From: a virus
IMG/VR virus record: IMGVR_UViG_3300046535_000743
Location: 1 to 34,854 of that record
Strand: one strand, 5' to 3'
Length of the DNA stretch: 34,854 bases
Positions 19,502 through 27,790 of the stretch are shown piece after piece; positions within the stretch are counted from its first letter, which is position 1, and every line of letters starts with the position of its first letter. The notes beneath the pieces were generated by a model, which saw only the letters and a program-made list of their open reading frames with translations, searched no databases and had not been told where the DNA came from. Made by a program: the position numbers and the translations under genes.

Positions 19502-22441
19502 TCAGTTGCTCCTATCCGCACGCTGTAGGGCGTCGTGGCGGGCCGAGATCGCGGCGAGCTCGGTGACGCCGATTGTGGTGCCGGCGGCGTTGATCGTCCA
19601 GCTATTCGAGACGGCCCTCACGGCGTCCATAGCGAGCGCGGAAGTGCCGGCGCGGTCGAGTCCTAGCATCGCCGCCGTTGGCGGCCGTAGCGCACGCACG
19701 AGGGCGGCGTGTGCGCGTGGCGCGTGCTGCTCGACGCCGACGGCGTAGCCCTCGACGGTGAACACGCCCATTTCGGCGTAGAGCTTGCTCGGCGAGCCGA
19801 TGTGCAGGAAATTCTTGGCCGCCTTCCATCCGTCCTTGACGGCGCCAACGATGGCGTCGACGACCTTGCTGGCGCTCTCTTTGATGCCGTTGACGAGGCC
19901 GTCGATGATGTTGGTGCCGAGTTGCTTGACGTCGCCGATGAACCCATTGACAAACGTCGTTATCTTGCCGGGCAGTGACGAAAATGCGTCGACGACCTTG
20001 CCGGGCAAGCCCTTGGCGATGGCGACGGCGTTCGAGACGCCGGTCGTGAACTTGATCTTGAGGTACGACCACGCGGCCGCCACCTTGGCGCCGATGAGCG
20101 AGCCGAGCGCCGAGATAGCGGCGACGATCTTGCCGGGGAGCGACTTGGCGAGCGCCTCGGCGTTCGAGACGCCGGTCGTGAACTTGGCCTTGACGTTCGT
20201 CCACAGGTTCGTGATGCCGGTGATGAACCGCGCGACGAGGTTCGCGACAACGGCTATGGCCTTGTCGCGTAGCCCGGTGAGCAGGCCGACGACCTGGCCA
20301 GGGAGCGCCTTGGCCTCGGATACGACGGCGTTGACGCCCTTTTTGAACAGCGATACGCCGAGGTCCCACAGCTTGACGATCAGTTGCGCGGCCTTGACCG
20401 GTAGCCCGATGAGCAGGCCAAGGATGAGGCCGATGGCGAACCCGAGGGCGTGCAACATGCCCTCACCGGCGTTCTTGAGGACGCTGATGAGCAGGCCGGG
20501 GAGTGCCTTGAGGGCGGCGAGGGCGCGGCCGGGCAGCGACGTCAAGAAATCGAGAATGCTTGATCCGAGCTTGGCGAAGAATCCGCCGATGGCCTTGCCG
20601 ATGCCGACGAAGAAACCGCCGATGCGGCCGGGGAGCTTGGTGAAGAAATCGCCGATGCTCTTGCCGATGTCGGTGAAGAATCCGCCGACGGCCTTAACCG
20701 CCGTGCCGAGCCCGTTAAGGATGGCCTTGCCGACATCACCCCACTTGATGCCGTTGATGAACTTGGTGAAGTTTTCGAGCGGTCCGACGAGCTTGAGGAG
20801 TGGCGTGAGCAGGAAAGTTAGACCCTTGGCGATGAGCTCGATAAGCGGGACGATCGCCTTGGACGCGAGGAACGACACGAGCGCCGCGGTGAGCTTGATG
20901 AGCGGCGTTTGGATGGCCACGAACAGCCCGAGCAGCTGTGCGGCGATGGTGATGAGCGGCGTGAGCGCCGTCACGATGTCGACGATGGGCGGTAGCAGCG
21001 ACACAATCGCCGGGATCATCGGGAGGAACGCGTTGACGACTTGTACGACGAGCGGCGCGAGCGCTTGCAGGAGGGGCATGAAAGCGGCCGCGAGCGCCTT
21101 GATGATGTCGGCGAGCGGCGGCGCTAGCTGCGTAAATAGGTCCGAGATGAGGCCGAGGACGGGCGCGAGGACGTCGGCGAGAATCTGGCCGAGTTGGGTG
21201 ATGACGGGCAATAGCGGCTCGACGAGCTGCGCGACGGCCGAGACGAGCGAGCGCAGCACCGGGCCGAACGCGACGATGACCGGCGACAGACCTTGGACGA
21301 GCGCCACGACGAGCGCCGAGATGACGGGCAGGATGGGCGCGAGCGCGCCGGCTATGGTGCCCAGCGCCGAGCCGAGGGGAGCGATGGCCGGCCCGAGGGC
21401 GGCGAGCGCCGGGCCGAGCGCGTTGAGTAGCGGCGTCAAGATCGGCGTGATGCCGGAAACGATCTGACCGATGAGGGGCAGGACGGACGCGAGGACGCCG
21501 CCGATGGCCGGCGCGAGCACGCTCACGGCCTGCCCGATGAGCGGCGTTACGGTGGTGAGGGCATCCTTGATCTGCGGAATTACGCCTTGGAACGCGCCGG
21601 ACAACGCCTGTCCGATGGTGTCCTTGAACGTCGAAAACACGCCAAGCAGGGTGAGCGATTGCTTTTCCATGGCGCCGGCCGCGCCGGGGAACTGCTGCAT
21701 GCCCTTGAGCAGCTGATTTACGCCGTCGCTCGCGTTGATGGTGCCGGCGCTGATCTCATCCATCACCTTCGCTTGCGTCTCGCCGCGAACGGCGGCGAGG
21801 GCAGCGACGCCCGAGAATCCGGGGAGCGCGTTGCTGAGCTGGTTGATGTTGTCGAGGGTGAGCTTACCACGGCTTGTGATCTGCGACAAGGCGAGCGACA
21901 CACTGTCGAGGTTTTGGGCGCCGCCACCGGTGACCGAGACGACGTTGCCGATGGTCGTGAGGAACGGCACTAGTTGCTGCTGAGTCTGGCCGATGCTCTT
22001 GGCCATGGCATCGAACCGGCCGGCCGTCGTGGTGAGGTCGGTGAACTCGAACGGGGTGGCCGCGGCGAACGACTGTAGCTCTTTGAGCTGCGCCGTGCCC
22101 TTGGCTACCGAGCCGGTGAGCGAGTTGAACGAGATTTGCGTTTGTTCGAGGCTGGCCGCGGTCTTGAGGCCGAACGTGGTGAGGCCGGCCAGCCCGACGC
22201 CGATGCCGATGGTGGCCGCGGCGAGGCCGGTCTTGAGGATGCCGCCGAGGCCGCTGAGCGCGGAACGGGCGCCACCCTTGAACCGGGCGCCGAACGACTT
22301 GCCGGCTCGGTCGCCCTCGCCCTCGACGGCCGGGCCGATGGAACGCCGAAGCTCGCCAGCAATCTCGCTTTGTAGCTTGCTGGCGAACCCCTTGGCGCTC
22401 GGGATGATCGTGACGTACGCGGTACCGACCTCGATGGCCAC
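19502..22441 (-). CDS. Tail tape measure protein
   Basis: The protein is 979 aa, starting at GTG 22441 with GGGAGG eight bases upstream. Residues about 85-280 form the conserved tape-measure domain (LEQTQISFNSLTGS, AATPFEFTDLTTTAGRFDAM, TLDNINQLSNALPGFSG). The centre, about 280-560, is a long hydrophobic Ala/Leu/Ile/Pro stretch, and several helical repeat units follow. The C-terminus has FLHIGSPSK at about 878-886, a motif common in tape measures. At roughly 1.5 angstroms per residue the length predicts a tail near 147 nm. Two copies of FTTGVSNA.A.AK.LPGK come from an exact 28-base DNA repeat 132 bases apart. Confidence 0.95.
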   Translation of the reverse strand: MAIEVGTAYVTIIPSAKGFASKLQSEIAGELRRSIGPAVEGEGDRAGKSFGARFKGGARSALSGLGGILKTGLAAATIGIGVGLAGLTTFGLKTAASLEQTQISFNSLTGSVAKGTAQLKELQSFAAATPFEFTDLTTTAGRFDAMAKSIGQTQQQLVPFLTTIGNVVSVTGGGAQNLDSVSLALSQITSRGKLTLDNINQLSNALPGFSGVAALAAVRGETQAKVMDEISAGTINASDGVNQLLKGMQQFPGAAGAMEKQSLTLLGVFSTFKDTIGQALSGAFQGVIPQIKDALTTVTPLIGQAVSVLAPAIGGVLASVLPLIGQIVSGITPILTPLLNALGPALAALGPAIAPLGSALGTIAGALAPILPVISALVVALVQGLSPVIVAFGPVLRSLVSAVAQLVEPLLPVITQLGQILADVLAPVLGLISDLFTQLAPPLADIIKALAAAFMPLLQALAPLVVQVVNAFLPMIPAIVSLLPPIVDIVTALTPLITIAAQLLGLFVAIQTPLIKLTAALVSFLASKAIVPLIELIAKGLTFLLTPLLKLVGPLENFTKFINGIKWGDVGKAILNGLGTAVKAVGGFFTDIGKSIGDFFTKLPGRIGGFFVGIGKAIGGFFAKLGSSILDFLTSLPGRALAALKALPGLLISVLKNAGEGMLHALGFAIGLILGLLIGLPVKAAQLIVKLWDLGVSLFKKGVNAVVSEAKALPGQVVGLLTGLRDKAIAVVANLVARFITGITNLWTNVKAKFTTGVSNAEALAKSLPGKIVAAISALGSLIGAKVAAAWSYLKIKFTTGVSNAVAIAKGLPGKVVDAFSSLPGKITTFVNGFIGDVKQLGTNIIDGLVNGIKESASKVVDAIVGAVKDGWKAAKNFLHIGSPSKLYAEMGVFTVEGYAVGVEQHAPRAHAALVRALRPPTAAMLGLDRAGTSALAMDAVRAVSNSWTINAAGTTIGVTELAAISARHDALQRADRSN

Positions 22442-22457
22442 GCCGCCGACCTCCCGT

Positions 22458-23344
22458 CTATTCCGGTGTGGGTACGGCCCGTTCGAGGTCTAGTCGCGCC
22501 TGCTCTCGGGCGTCCTCGCCGGGCTCGTACCCTGGCGCCGGCAAACCCGGCGGCCGTTCGTGCATTGGCGCGCGCCCTGCCATGCGCGCCAACTCTGCCA
22601 TCATCTCAGCCGGCGAGCGGCCGGCCGAGCCCCCGAACCTCGTCTTGCCGTCGTCGGCCTTGGCGCCGGGTCGCGGTAGCGGCGTCGGCCGCGGCCCCTT
22701 GCCCTGACGCTGCCAATTCGCCTCGGCGAGCCGGTCGTGTATGCCGGCCAGTAGATGCGTTTCGAGCGTCCACTCGAACCCTTCCTTGAGCAGCTGACGA
22801 GCGTGTGCCGAGTCGCGGGCCGGGTTGCGAATCCAACTCACGAGCTCGGCAAGCGTTAGGTCCCGTACGTGCCAGCCGGCCCGCAAGAGGTCGGCTTGTA
22901 TGGCGTCGCCGTGGTCACGTAGCTCGGCGACGACGCCGGCTATTCCCCCGAGCGCAGCCCCGAGATGCGCACCCATTCCTCAAAAAGCGTGTTGGTCTGA
23001 CGGAGCGACTTGCGTGCGCGCTCGAACGACTGCCAGCGCTCGCGCGCGTGCTCGTCGACGGGCTCGCCGCGTCGTGCGAGCTCCTCGTCGGGCGCGTCGC
23101 CGAGGCCGTAGCGGATGGCGATGAGGATGCCTTCGAGGTTGCCGGTGTCGGCGACGGCGACCACGTTGAGGTCGATGTCGCCGAGGTCGCACAGCGTGTA
23201 TTCCTCGCCGCCGAGCTCGAACGTGAACCCGTCGCCGCCGGTGAGCTCGTCGAGGCTGAACACCTCGCGCGTGCTCCCGACGGCGGCGAGCTTGCGGGGG
23301 CCGGCCGCTTTCTTGGGCGGCTTGGTCTTGACCGTGTTGGCCAT
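22458..23344 (-). CDS. Tail assembly chaperone, frameshifted long form
   Basis: This is the -1 frameshift product of the chaperone gene: translation starts at 23344, shifts at GGGGGAA (22949-22943) just before the TAG of the short form, and continues in the -1 frame to 22458. It gives about 295 aa. The added part (IAGVVAELRDHGDAIQADLL, LAELVSWIRNPARDSAHAR, then a Pro/Gly/Arg-rich end) is typical of the T segment of G-GT chaperones that load tail protein on the tape measure. No good start with a ribosome site exists for the second frame alone. The shift is inferred from sequence. Confidence 0.8.
22940..23344 (-). CDS. Tail assembly chaperone, short form
   Basis: The protein is 134 aa, starting at ATG 23344 with AAAGGA five bases upstream. 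The N-terminus is basic and disordered (ANTVKTKPPKKAAGPRK); the body (TFELGGEEYTLCDLGDIDL, NLEGILIAIRYGLGD) then ends with a charged helix (ARERWQSFERARKSLRQTN). Its place between the major tail protein and the tape measure, and the slippery heptamer six codons or fewer from its stop, identify it as the gpG-type member of the pair. It should be made in large excess over the frameshifted form. Confidence 0.88.
   Translation of the reverse strand: MANTVKTKPPKKAAGPRKLAAVGSTREVFSLDELTGGDGFTFELGGEEYTLCDLGDIDLNVVAVADTGNLEGILIAIRYGLGDAPDEELARRGEPVDEHARERWQSFERARKSLRQTNTLFEEWVRISGLRSGE
22943..22949 (-). other. Slippery heptamer for -1 frameshifting
   Basis: GGGGGAA on the minus strand is read as G GGG GAA in the short-form frame, immediately followed by the TAG stop. 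Shifting back one base gives ATA GCC and joins the second frame seamlessly. The same type of G-rich heptamer is known at this position in other siphoviruses. Confidence 0.7.
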
Positions 23345-23373
23345 GGTGATCCTTTCGGGTGTGGTTGGTGCAG

Positions 23374-23937
23374 TTACGCGGCCGGCGCCCAGGACGCCTT
23401 GTCGCTGAACTTGGTGCACACGACGCCGCTCACCGGGTACATCGTGATCTCGACCTCGTAGCCGATCTGCGTGTCGGACTTGTACGTGATGTCCGACCGG
23501 TTCGAGACCTCGCCGTCCGCGATGTAGATGCGGAGGTGGTCGTTGCCGTCGATGACGTCGAGGACGAACTCACGGCGGTCCGGTGACGGAACCATGACGT
23601 CCATCCGGTAGCCGGTGGCGCCGTCGGACACGACGACCGAGCCCTTGTGGAACAGCTCGGCGGCCTCGCGCTTGTTCTCAATCATCATGAACTTGATCGT
23701 GGCCTTGGACGCCGAGATGACCGTGCGGACGATCGTGCCGCCCTGCCACGCCTTGATCTCGGTCGTGGTGTCGTTGTACGCCTCGGTGATGCCGTTGTCG
23801 GAGATGTAACCGAGGTCGGCGAACAGCACATCGAGGGTGCTGATTGCCGTGGTCGGCGGCGTCGGGGTGTCGCCGTTCGCCGTCGCGTAAATGGCGCCCG
23901 TCACGGCGACATTCACGTTAGCCGATGAGCTGCTCAC
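23374..23937 (-). CDS. Major tail protein
   Basis: The protein is 187 aa, starting at GTG 23937 with GGAAGG eight bases upstream. It has the length and strand pattern of siphovirus tail tube subunits: ANVNVAVTGAIYATANGDTPTP at the N-terminus, FADLGYISDNGITEAYNDTTTEIKAWQGG in the middle (region about 41-69), and VEITMYPVSGVVCTKF before the end. Position between the tail terminator and the chaperones is exactly that of the tube protein. It should be one of the two most abundant virion proteins. Confidence 0.92.
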   Translation of the reverse strand: MSSSSANVNVAVTGAIYATANGDTPTPPTTAISTLDVLFADLGYISDNGITEAYNDTTTEIKAWQGGTIVRTVISASKATIKFMMIENKREAAELFHKGSVVVSDGATGYRMDVMVPSPDRREFVLDVIDGNDHLRIYIADGEVSNRSDITYKSDTQIGYEVEITMYPVSGVVCTKFSDKASWAPAA

Positions 23938-23953
23938 GTTGGTGTCCTTCCTG

Positions 23954-24400
23954 CTAGGCGCCGTTGGCGCGTAGGCGTGTCTCGACGGTGAAAAGAATGA
24001 TCTCACGCGCCGGGTTGATTGGGTCCTCGAACCGGCCGGGGCCGATGAACTCGACCGACTGACCGATACGGACCCCCGCGACGATGAGGCCGCGAGATTG
24101 GGTGACGATGCCGAGCACGAGCTCGGCGAGCTTGGCGCCGTTCTCGTCGTCGTCCTTGTCGTCGGTGAAGTACCACACTTGGTAATCGATGCGCGGCGCC
24201 GTCTCGACGATGCCGACGCGTACGCCGCCCGAGCGTCGCACCCGGACGTAGCGTGCGGGCATGGCGGCCGGCGGGTACTTGGTGCCGACCCTGACCTCGG
24301 CGGCGAACGGGTACGTGCCGACGTCTAGCGCGGCGAGCGCGCCGCGCAGCATGGTCACCATGGTCTTCTCGGCGGGGGCGCCGATTACGAGCTCTGTCAT
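23954..24400 (-). CDS. Tail terminator protein
   Basis: The protein is 148 aa. ATG 24400 overlaps the upstream stop as ATGA. The start (MTELVIGAPAEKTMVTMLRG) and strands YPFAAEVRVGTKYP, RIDYQVWYFTDDKDDDENG and EIILFTVETRLR match small alpha/beta proteins that cap the tail tube in siphoviruses. The position immediately before the major tail protein supports the role. It presumably stops tube growth at the length set by the tape measure and joins the tail to the connector. Confidence 0.82.
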   Translation of the reverse strand: MTELVIGAPAEKTMVTMLRGALAALDVGTYPFAAEVRVGTKYPPAAMPARYVRVRRSGGVRVGIVETAPRIDYQVWYFTDDKDDDENGAKLAELVLGIVTQSRGLIVAGVRIGQSVEFIGPGRFEDPINPAREIILFTVETRLRANGA

Positions 24401-24723
24401 CGGGCAGCGTCCATCGACTGTCCGAGCACCCGGTGGTGCGCCTCGACCGCGCGGGCCGCCGGGTGCTCGGCGACGACACGCGCTCGCGTCCGGTTCTTGC
24501 CCTTGCCCATGATGACCTTGGCCTTGATGTGTGCGGGTGCGTCCGGCTCGGTTTGGCCGGCGTCGCGTGCGCCGACGTCGATTTGCTCGTACCGGCGGTT
24601 CGCGGCCTCGGCCACCCGGCCGGCGCGCTGCTCGATGTCGACGGCCACCTCGGGCGATAGCAAGAGCTCGCGGATTCCCTCGCGGTTGAGCTCGATGCGG
24701 ATTGCGCCTGTCTGCCACGTCAT
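24397..24723 (-). CDS. HK97 gp10-like neck or minor head-tail protein
   Basis: The protein is 108 aa, ATG 24723, three bases after the upstream stop. The N-terminus (RIELNREGIRELLLSPEVAVDI) and a central helix (RVAEAANRRYEQIDVGA) followed by strands carrying MGKGKNRTRARVVAEHPAA fit the HK97 gp10-like family, which lies between the connector and tail terminator in many actinophages. A role at the head-tail joint is expected from that placement. Confidence 0.82.
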   Translation of the reverse strand: MTWQTGAIRIELNREGIRELLLSPEVAVDIEQRAGRVAEAANRRYEQIDVGARDAGQTEPDAPAHIKAKVIMGKGKNRTRARVVAEHPAARAVEAHHRVLGQSMDAAR

Positions 24724-24727
24724 CGCG

Positions 24728-25072
24728 TCACCCGGCCACGTCGACGAGGTAGAGCTCGGTGTGGTCGATGACGCCGGTGGCGAACGCGAGCGGCTCGCCG
24801 TCGACGTCGTAGACGCGGCCGCCGAATCGCGCCCGGTCGAGGGCGGTGATGTCGACGCCGGGCGGCGCGATGACGAGCAGGCGCCGGCCTACGGCGTCGC
24901 GCGAGCGGCCGTCGACGGTCTCGGGCGCGGCGACAGGCTGCACGGAACAGCCGGTGATGTCGAGCTCGTCGGGGGCCGTCCAGTCGAGCACGGCGTTTTC
25001 GTACCCGTCGAGCGCCTCGGCGGCGCGTAGCCGGGTGATGGTCTGCGTGGCGAACGACAGGGGCAGGGTCAT
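24728..25072 (-). CDS. Head-to-tail stopper-like protein
   Basis: The protein is 114 aa, ATG 25072, overlapping the upstream stop as ATGA. It is a small beta-rich protein (LDWTAPDELDITGCSVQPV, VGRRLLVIAPPGVDI, DRARFGGRVYDVDGEP) of the kind that follows the gp6-like connector and closes the portal channel. The identification rests on gene order and the typical VYDVDGEP strand; no residue-level signature can be checked. It could equally be called head completion protein. Confidence 0.75.
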   Translation of the reverse strand: MTLPLSFATQTITRLRAAEALDGYENAVLDWTAPDELDITGCSVQPVAAPETVDGRSRDAVGRRLLVIAPPGVDITALDRARFGGRVYDVDGEPLAFATGVIDHTELYLVDVAG

Positions 25073-25725
25073 CGGTAGCCGCCCATGTAGCCCGTCAGCC
25101 GGCGCATGTCGTTCTGCGTGAGGTCGATGCCGGGCAATGTGCCGTCGCTGCGCTCTTTCGGTCCGGACACGGATACCTGCCCGGCCTGCTGGCGGCCGAG
25201 GGGCAGGGGGCCGGCGAACGCGCGGCCGGCGAGCGCGCACGTGAGTAGCTTGAGGTCGAGGGGGTTGTTGACGAACCCGTGCGTGGCGATGACGGTGGCC
25301 GCTTTCTGCCGGAACGGCCACGAGTAGCCAACCGACGTCCAGTCGTCCCATACGAGGGCGCCCGGTCCCCAAAACGAGGCCGCCGACGTCGGGTAGAGGG
25401 TGATGCAGCCGGCGCGCGTCCACCGGTACGCGGACGGGTCGAGCTCGGTGTCGTCGGCGTTTTGCCAGTGCAGCGTTACCGACGACACGTCGGCGACACG
25501 TGACGCCGGCAGCATGAGATGCCGGCCGCCGTGCCCGTCGACGAGCAACTCATCGTCGACGAGCTGCGGCCATACCTGCCATCCGCACGCGTTGCGGATG
25601 ACGAGCGACGCGGCGGCGAGGTAGAGCTCGGCGCTCGCGGTGTCGAACTCGTTGAGCGGCATGCGCGCGTAGGCCGCAAAGTCGGCAGCCGTCGCGAACG
25701 GTTCGTACGTTGAGAGCTCATCCAC
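25069..25725 (-). CDS. Head-tail connector (gp6/adaptor-like)
   Basis: The protein is 218 aa, starting at GTG 25725 with GGAAGG seven bases upstream. The N-terminus (FATAADFAAYARMPLN, then ASAELYLAAASLVIRNACGW) is the helical start of adaptor proteins of the gp6/gp15 type, followed by a beta part (DVSSVTLHWQNADDTELD, CITLYPTSAASFW). Adaptors form a ring under the portal. It is longer than many members (about 100-170 aa), with an added Gly/Arg-rich C-terminus. Confidence 0.82.
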   Translation of the reverse strand: MDELSTYEPFATAADFAAYARMPLNEFDTASAELYLAAASLVIRNACGWQVWPQLVDDELLVDGHGGRHLMLPASRVADVSSVTLHWQNADDTELDPSAYRWTRAGCITLYPTSAASFWGPGALVWDDWTSVGYSWPFRQKAATVIATHGFVNNPLDLKLLTCALAGRAFAGPLPLGRQQAGQVSVSGPKERSDGTLPGIDLTQNDMRRLTGYMGGYR

Positions 25726-25728
25726 GAG

Positions 25729-27033
25729 TCAGCCTTCCGCCGCTGGTCTAGCTGTGGCTACGGTAGCCGGTCGCGCCGTGCCGACGGTAGACGGCCGGCC
25801 GGTGGCCGAGCCGCTCGGCCGGGCCGTCCGGTGGATGACGCGTGCGGCCGCGGTGAGTCGCACGGAAGCGGCGAGGTCGACGGCGGCCGAGATCGTCGAG
25901 TGCGATGACGTGAGGGTGGCCACCATGTCGACGTCGGCGCCGAGCTCGACGGCGGCGCGGCGCTGGACGATGCCGGCCGCGGCGATATCGGCCAGCGCGG
26001 CGAGGTCGACGGCGCCGCGGACGACGCGCGTGGCGGCCGCGGCGAGCTGGACGGCCGGCGCGAGGTCGACGGCGGCGCGGCGCACGGGGATAGCGGCCGC
26101 GGCGAGATCGGCGGCCGGCGTGAGCGTGATGGCGGCGCGGCGCTGGACGGTGCCGGCGGCCGCGAGGGCGGTGGCCGGGGTGAGGGCGACGGCGGCTCGG
26201 CGGACGGCCGTGCCTGCGGTGGTGAGGGTCGAGCCGGCGGCCAGCGTTGCGGCCGCCCGGCGGACGGCGATGGCCGCCGTGGTGAGCGCGCTCGCCGGGG
26301 TGAGGGTGATGGCGGCGCGGCGCTGGACGGTGCCAGCCGTGGTGAGCGCGCTCGCGCCGGTGAGGGTGACGACGGCCGACACGGTGCTCGGGCCGGGCTC
26401 GGCCGTGTCCGAATAGGCGAGGTCGTCGAGCTTGCCGGCCGTGTTCGCGAGCGAAACGGCCTGCCCGAACGCGAGCCGCTGAATCGTCCCGCCGAAGTTG
26501 TCCGAGAGGGCGCCCGAGTCGTAGAACGTCGAGGCCGAGTCGCCGACGTAGATGCGCAAGCGGGCCGCGCCGGTCGTCGAGCCGGCCACCTCCAAGCGAA
26601 TCCGGTAGCGGGTGCCGTTCGAGAGCGCCGCCGACGTCGCGACGGTGCCGTTGGCGGCATTCGTGAACTGAACCGTGTTGCTCGTAGTGAGCAGTAGGCG
26701 CCAACGCTGCGTAAACGCGGTGTCGGTGCCGCGCATGAGGACGTTGTTGACCGAGTGCGCAAAGTCGGCCGGGTCCATGTAGCAGCCGTAATACTGTGTG
26801 GCGGCCGTGTTGCCGGCGTTGATGTTCCACCGGCGGGACACTGCCGACACGGTGGCGTTCGACGTCCACGACATGCACAGCGTGCCGCGCTTGCACCCGC
26901 CGGTGTTCGAGTAGGTGCACGTGGTGCCGGTGCCGTCCTGCTGCGAATCGAACGCCGTGCCCGAGCCGGTGTCGGTGGTGGCGATAGTGGTGCCGTTCGA
27001 GCCGCCCTCGCCCGTCCACCGGTTCTCGGTCAT
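25729..27033 (-). CDS. Structural protein with lectin-like domain and 20-residue repeats
   Basis: The protein is 434 aa, starting at ATG 27033, two bases after the upstream stop and without a clear ribosome site of its own. Residues 1-210 resemble a LamG/concanavalin-type sandwich (RYRIRLEVAGSTTGAARLRI, FYDSGALSDNFGGTIQRLAFG). Residues 221-360 are seven exact-length 20-residue repeats of the form RRAA(I/V)xLTPAxxLAAAGTxV, with two looser copies to residue 400. The tail is Thr/Ala/Arg/Pro-rich. It lies between the capsid accessory genes and the connectors, so a head-fibre or decoration role is likely. Confidence 0.8.
   Translation of the reverse strand: MTENRWTGEGGSNGTTIATTDTGSGTAFDSQQDGTGTTCTYSNTGGCKRGTLCMSWTSNATVSAVSRRWNINAGNTAATQYYGCYMDPADFAHSVNNVLMRGTDTAFTQRWRLLLTTSNTVQFTNAANGTVATSAALSNGTRYRIRLEVAGSTTGAARLRIYVGDSASTFYDSGALSDNFGGTIQRLAFGQAVSLANTAGKLDDLAYSDTAEPGPSTVSAVVTLTGASALTTAGTVQRRAAITLTPASALTTAAIAVRRAAATLAAGSTLTTAGTAVRRAAVALTPATALAAAGTVQRRAAITLTPAADLAAAAIPVRRAAVDLAPAVQLAAAATRVVRGAVDLAALADIAAAGIVQRRAAVELGADVDMVATLTSSHSTISAAVDLAASVRLTAAARVIHRTARPSGSATGRPSTVGTARPATVATARPAAEG
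25954..26373 (-). repeat. 60-base tandem coding repeat
   Basis: Seven in-frame 60-base units with GGCGGCGCGGCGC-type cores recur at a strict 60-base step (for example 26131 and 26311 are 180 apart). Looser copies continue to about 25834. These are coding repeats of the structural protein, not a CRISPR array: there are no unique spacers of constant length. Confidence 0.85.
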
Positions 27034-27035
27034 GG

Positions 27036-27422
27036 TCAGCCGATCGAGAGCGAAAAGTCCGTCGTTGCAATCTTGAGATCGTCGCCCGCGCTCGTCGTCT
27101 TGCTGGCGGTGAGGGCGCCGTACATCCACCGGAACGGGGTGCCGGCCGAGTCCCAAATTTCGACGCCGGTGACGGTGGCGGCCGGCATGCCGGCGAACAC
27201 GGCATCGGCCGAGATCGTGACGGCGGCGCCGCCCGTCGACGAGTTGATGGTCACGGAGACGGGCGCATACGAGCCGCCGGTCACCTCGGTACCGGCCGCC
27301 GAGTCCGAGCCGTTCGCCGTCATCAAGCGCAGCTTGAGAGGCAGTGTCGGCGCCGTCGTCGTGTTGCCGGTGAGCCAGTTGAGTACGCGGCTTTCGGCGT
27401 TGTCGGTCAGGTTGTCACTCAC
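27036..27422 (-). CDS. Gp80-like phage structural protein
   Basis: The protein is 128 aa. GTG 27422 overlaps the upstream TGA as GTGA, with GGAAGG ten bases upstream. The sequence follows a widely found phage domain: an N-terminal helix (NAESRVLNWLTG), then LKLRLMTANGSDSAAGTEVTGGSY, ADAVFAGMPAATVTGVEIWDSAGTP and YGALTASKTTSAGD. I recall this from tail-fibre or minor capsid proteins grouped as Gp80-like. Here it sits between head and neck genes, so a virion decoration role is as likely as a fibre. Confidence 0.82.
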   Translation of the reverse strand: MSDNLTDNAESRVLNWLTGNTTTAPTLPLKLRLMTANGSDSAAGTEVTGGSYAPVSVTINSSTGGAAVTISADAVFAGMPAATVTGVEIWDSAGTPFRWMYGALTASKTTSAGDDLKIATTDFSLSIG

Positions 27423-27790
27423 GGCTTGTCGGCCTTCCGCTTGGTGGCCTTGCGCGGCGCCCGGACGGGGCCGGGCTGGACGGCCTTGTTCTCGGCGAGC
27501 GGCGTCTCGGGCTGCTCCTGCTCGACGAGGCCGGGCTTGCCGCCGGGCCGCTCGCCCGGAACCCACGGGAGCGACGCCGGCCAACGCCGATCGTTCGGCG
27601 TCATCTCGTAGAGCCCCCACACCGGCCGGCGCTCGGTGCCGTGGTTGACCCATCGCTTTTCGCGCGGCCCCTGCTCGGTCATCTCGGTCCCTTCCTTGCG
27701 TGCGGGTAGGTCAATGGCCGGGCCGGCGCTCGGCGTGCCGCACGCCGCGTGAGCGACGCCGCACACCAGGCACCGGCCCGGCGAGGTCAC
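27419..27790 (-). CDS. Hypothetical head-region protein with CxxC motif
   Basis: The protein is 123 aa from GTG 27790, which overlaps the upstream stop as GTGA. An internal ATG at 27682 has AAGGAAGGG upstream and would give 87 aa, so two forms are possible. The N-terminal CLVCGVAHAACG (C7, C10, C17) is a neat metal-knuckle pattern and favours the longer form. The rest is Pro/Lys/Arg-rich and low complexity, with a basic tail (RAPRKATKRKADKP). Placed between a small capsid-region gene and the Gp80-like gene; function is unknown. Confidence 0.72.
   Translation of the reverse strand: MTSPGRCLVCGVAHAACGTPSAGPAIDLPARKEGTEMTEQGPREKRWVNHGTERRPVWGLYEMTPNDRRWPASLPWVPGERPGGKPGLVEQEQPETPLAENKAVQPGPVRAPRKATKRKADKP

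Noticed and set aside
19785-21467. Plus-strand open frame opposite the tape measure
   Set aside because: Met/Pro/Ser-rich shadow of the hydrophobic tape-measure codons; the tape measure is unambiguous.
22458-22976. Second chaperone frame as an independent gene starting at 22976
   Set aside because: The ATG has no well-spaced ribosome site and lies inside the first chaperone gene; a frameshift at the heptamer explains it better.
25834-26373. CRISPR-like repeat array
   Set aside because: Repeats are in frame, contiguous, and without variable spacers; they encode a protein repeat.
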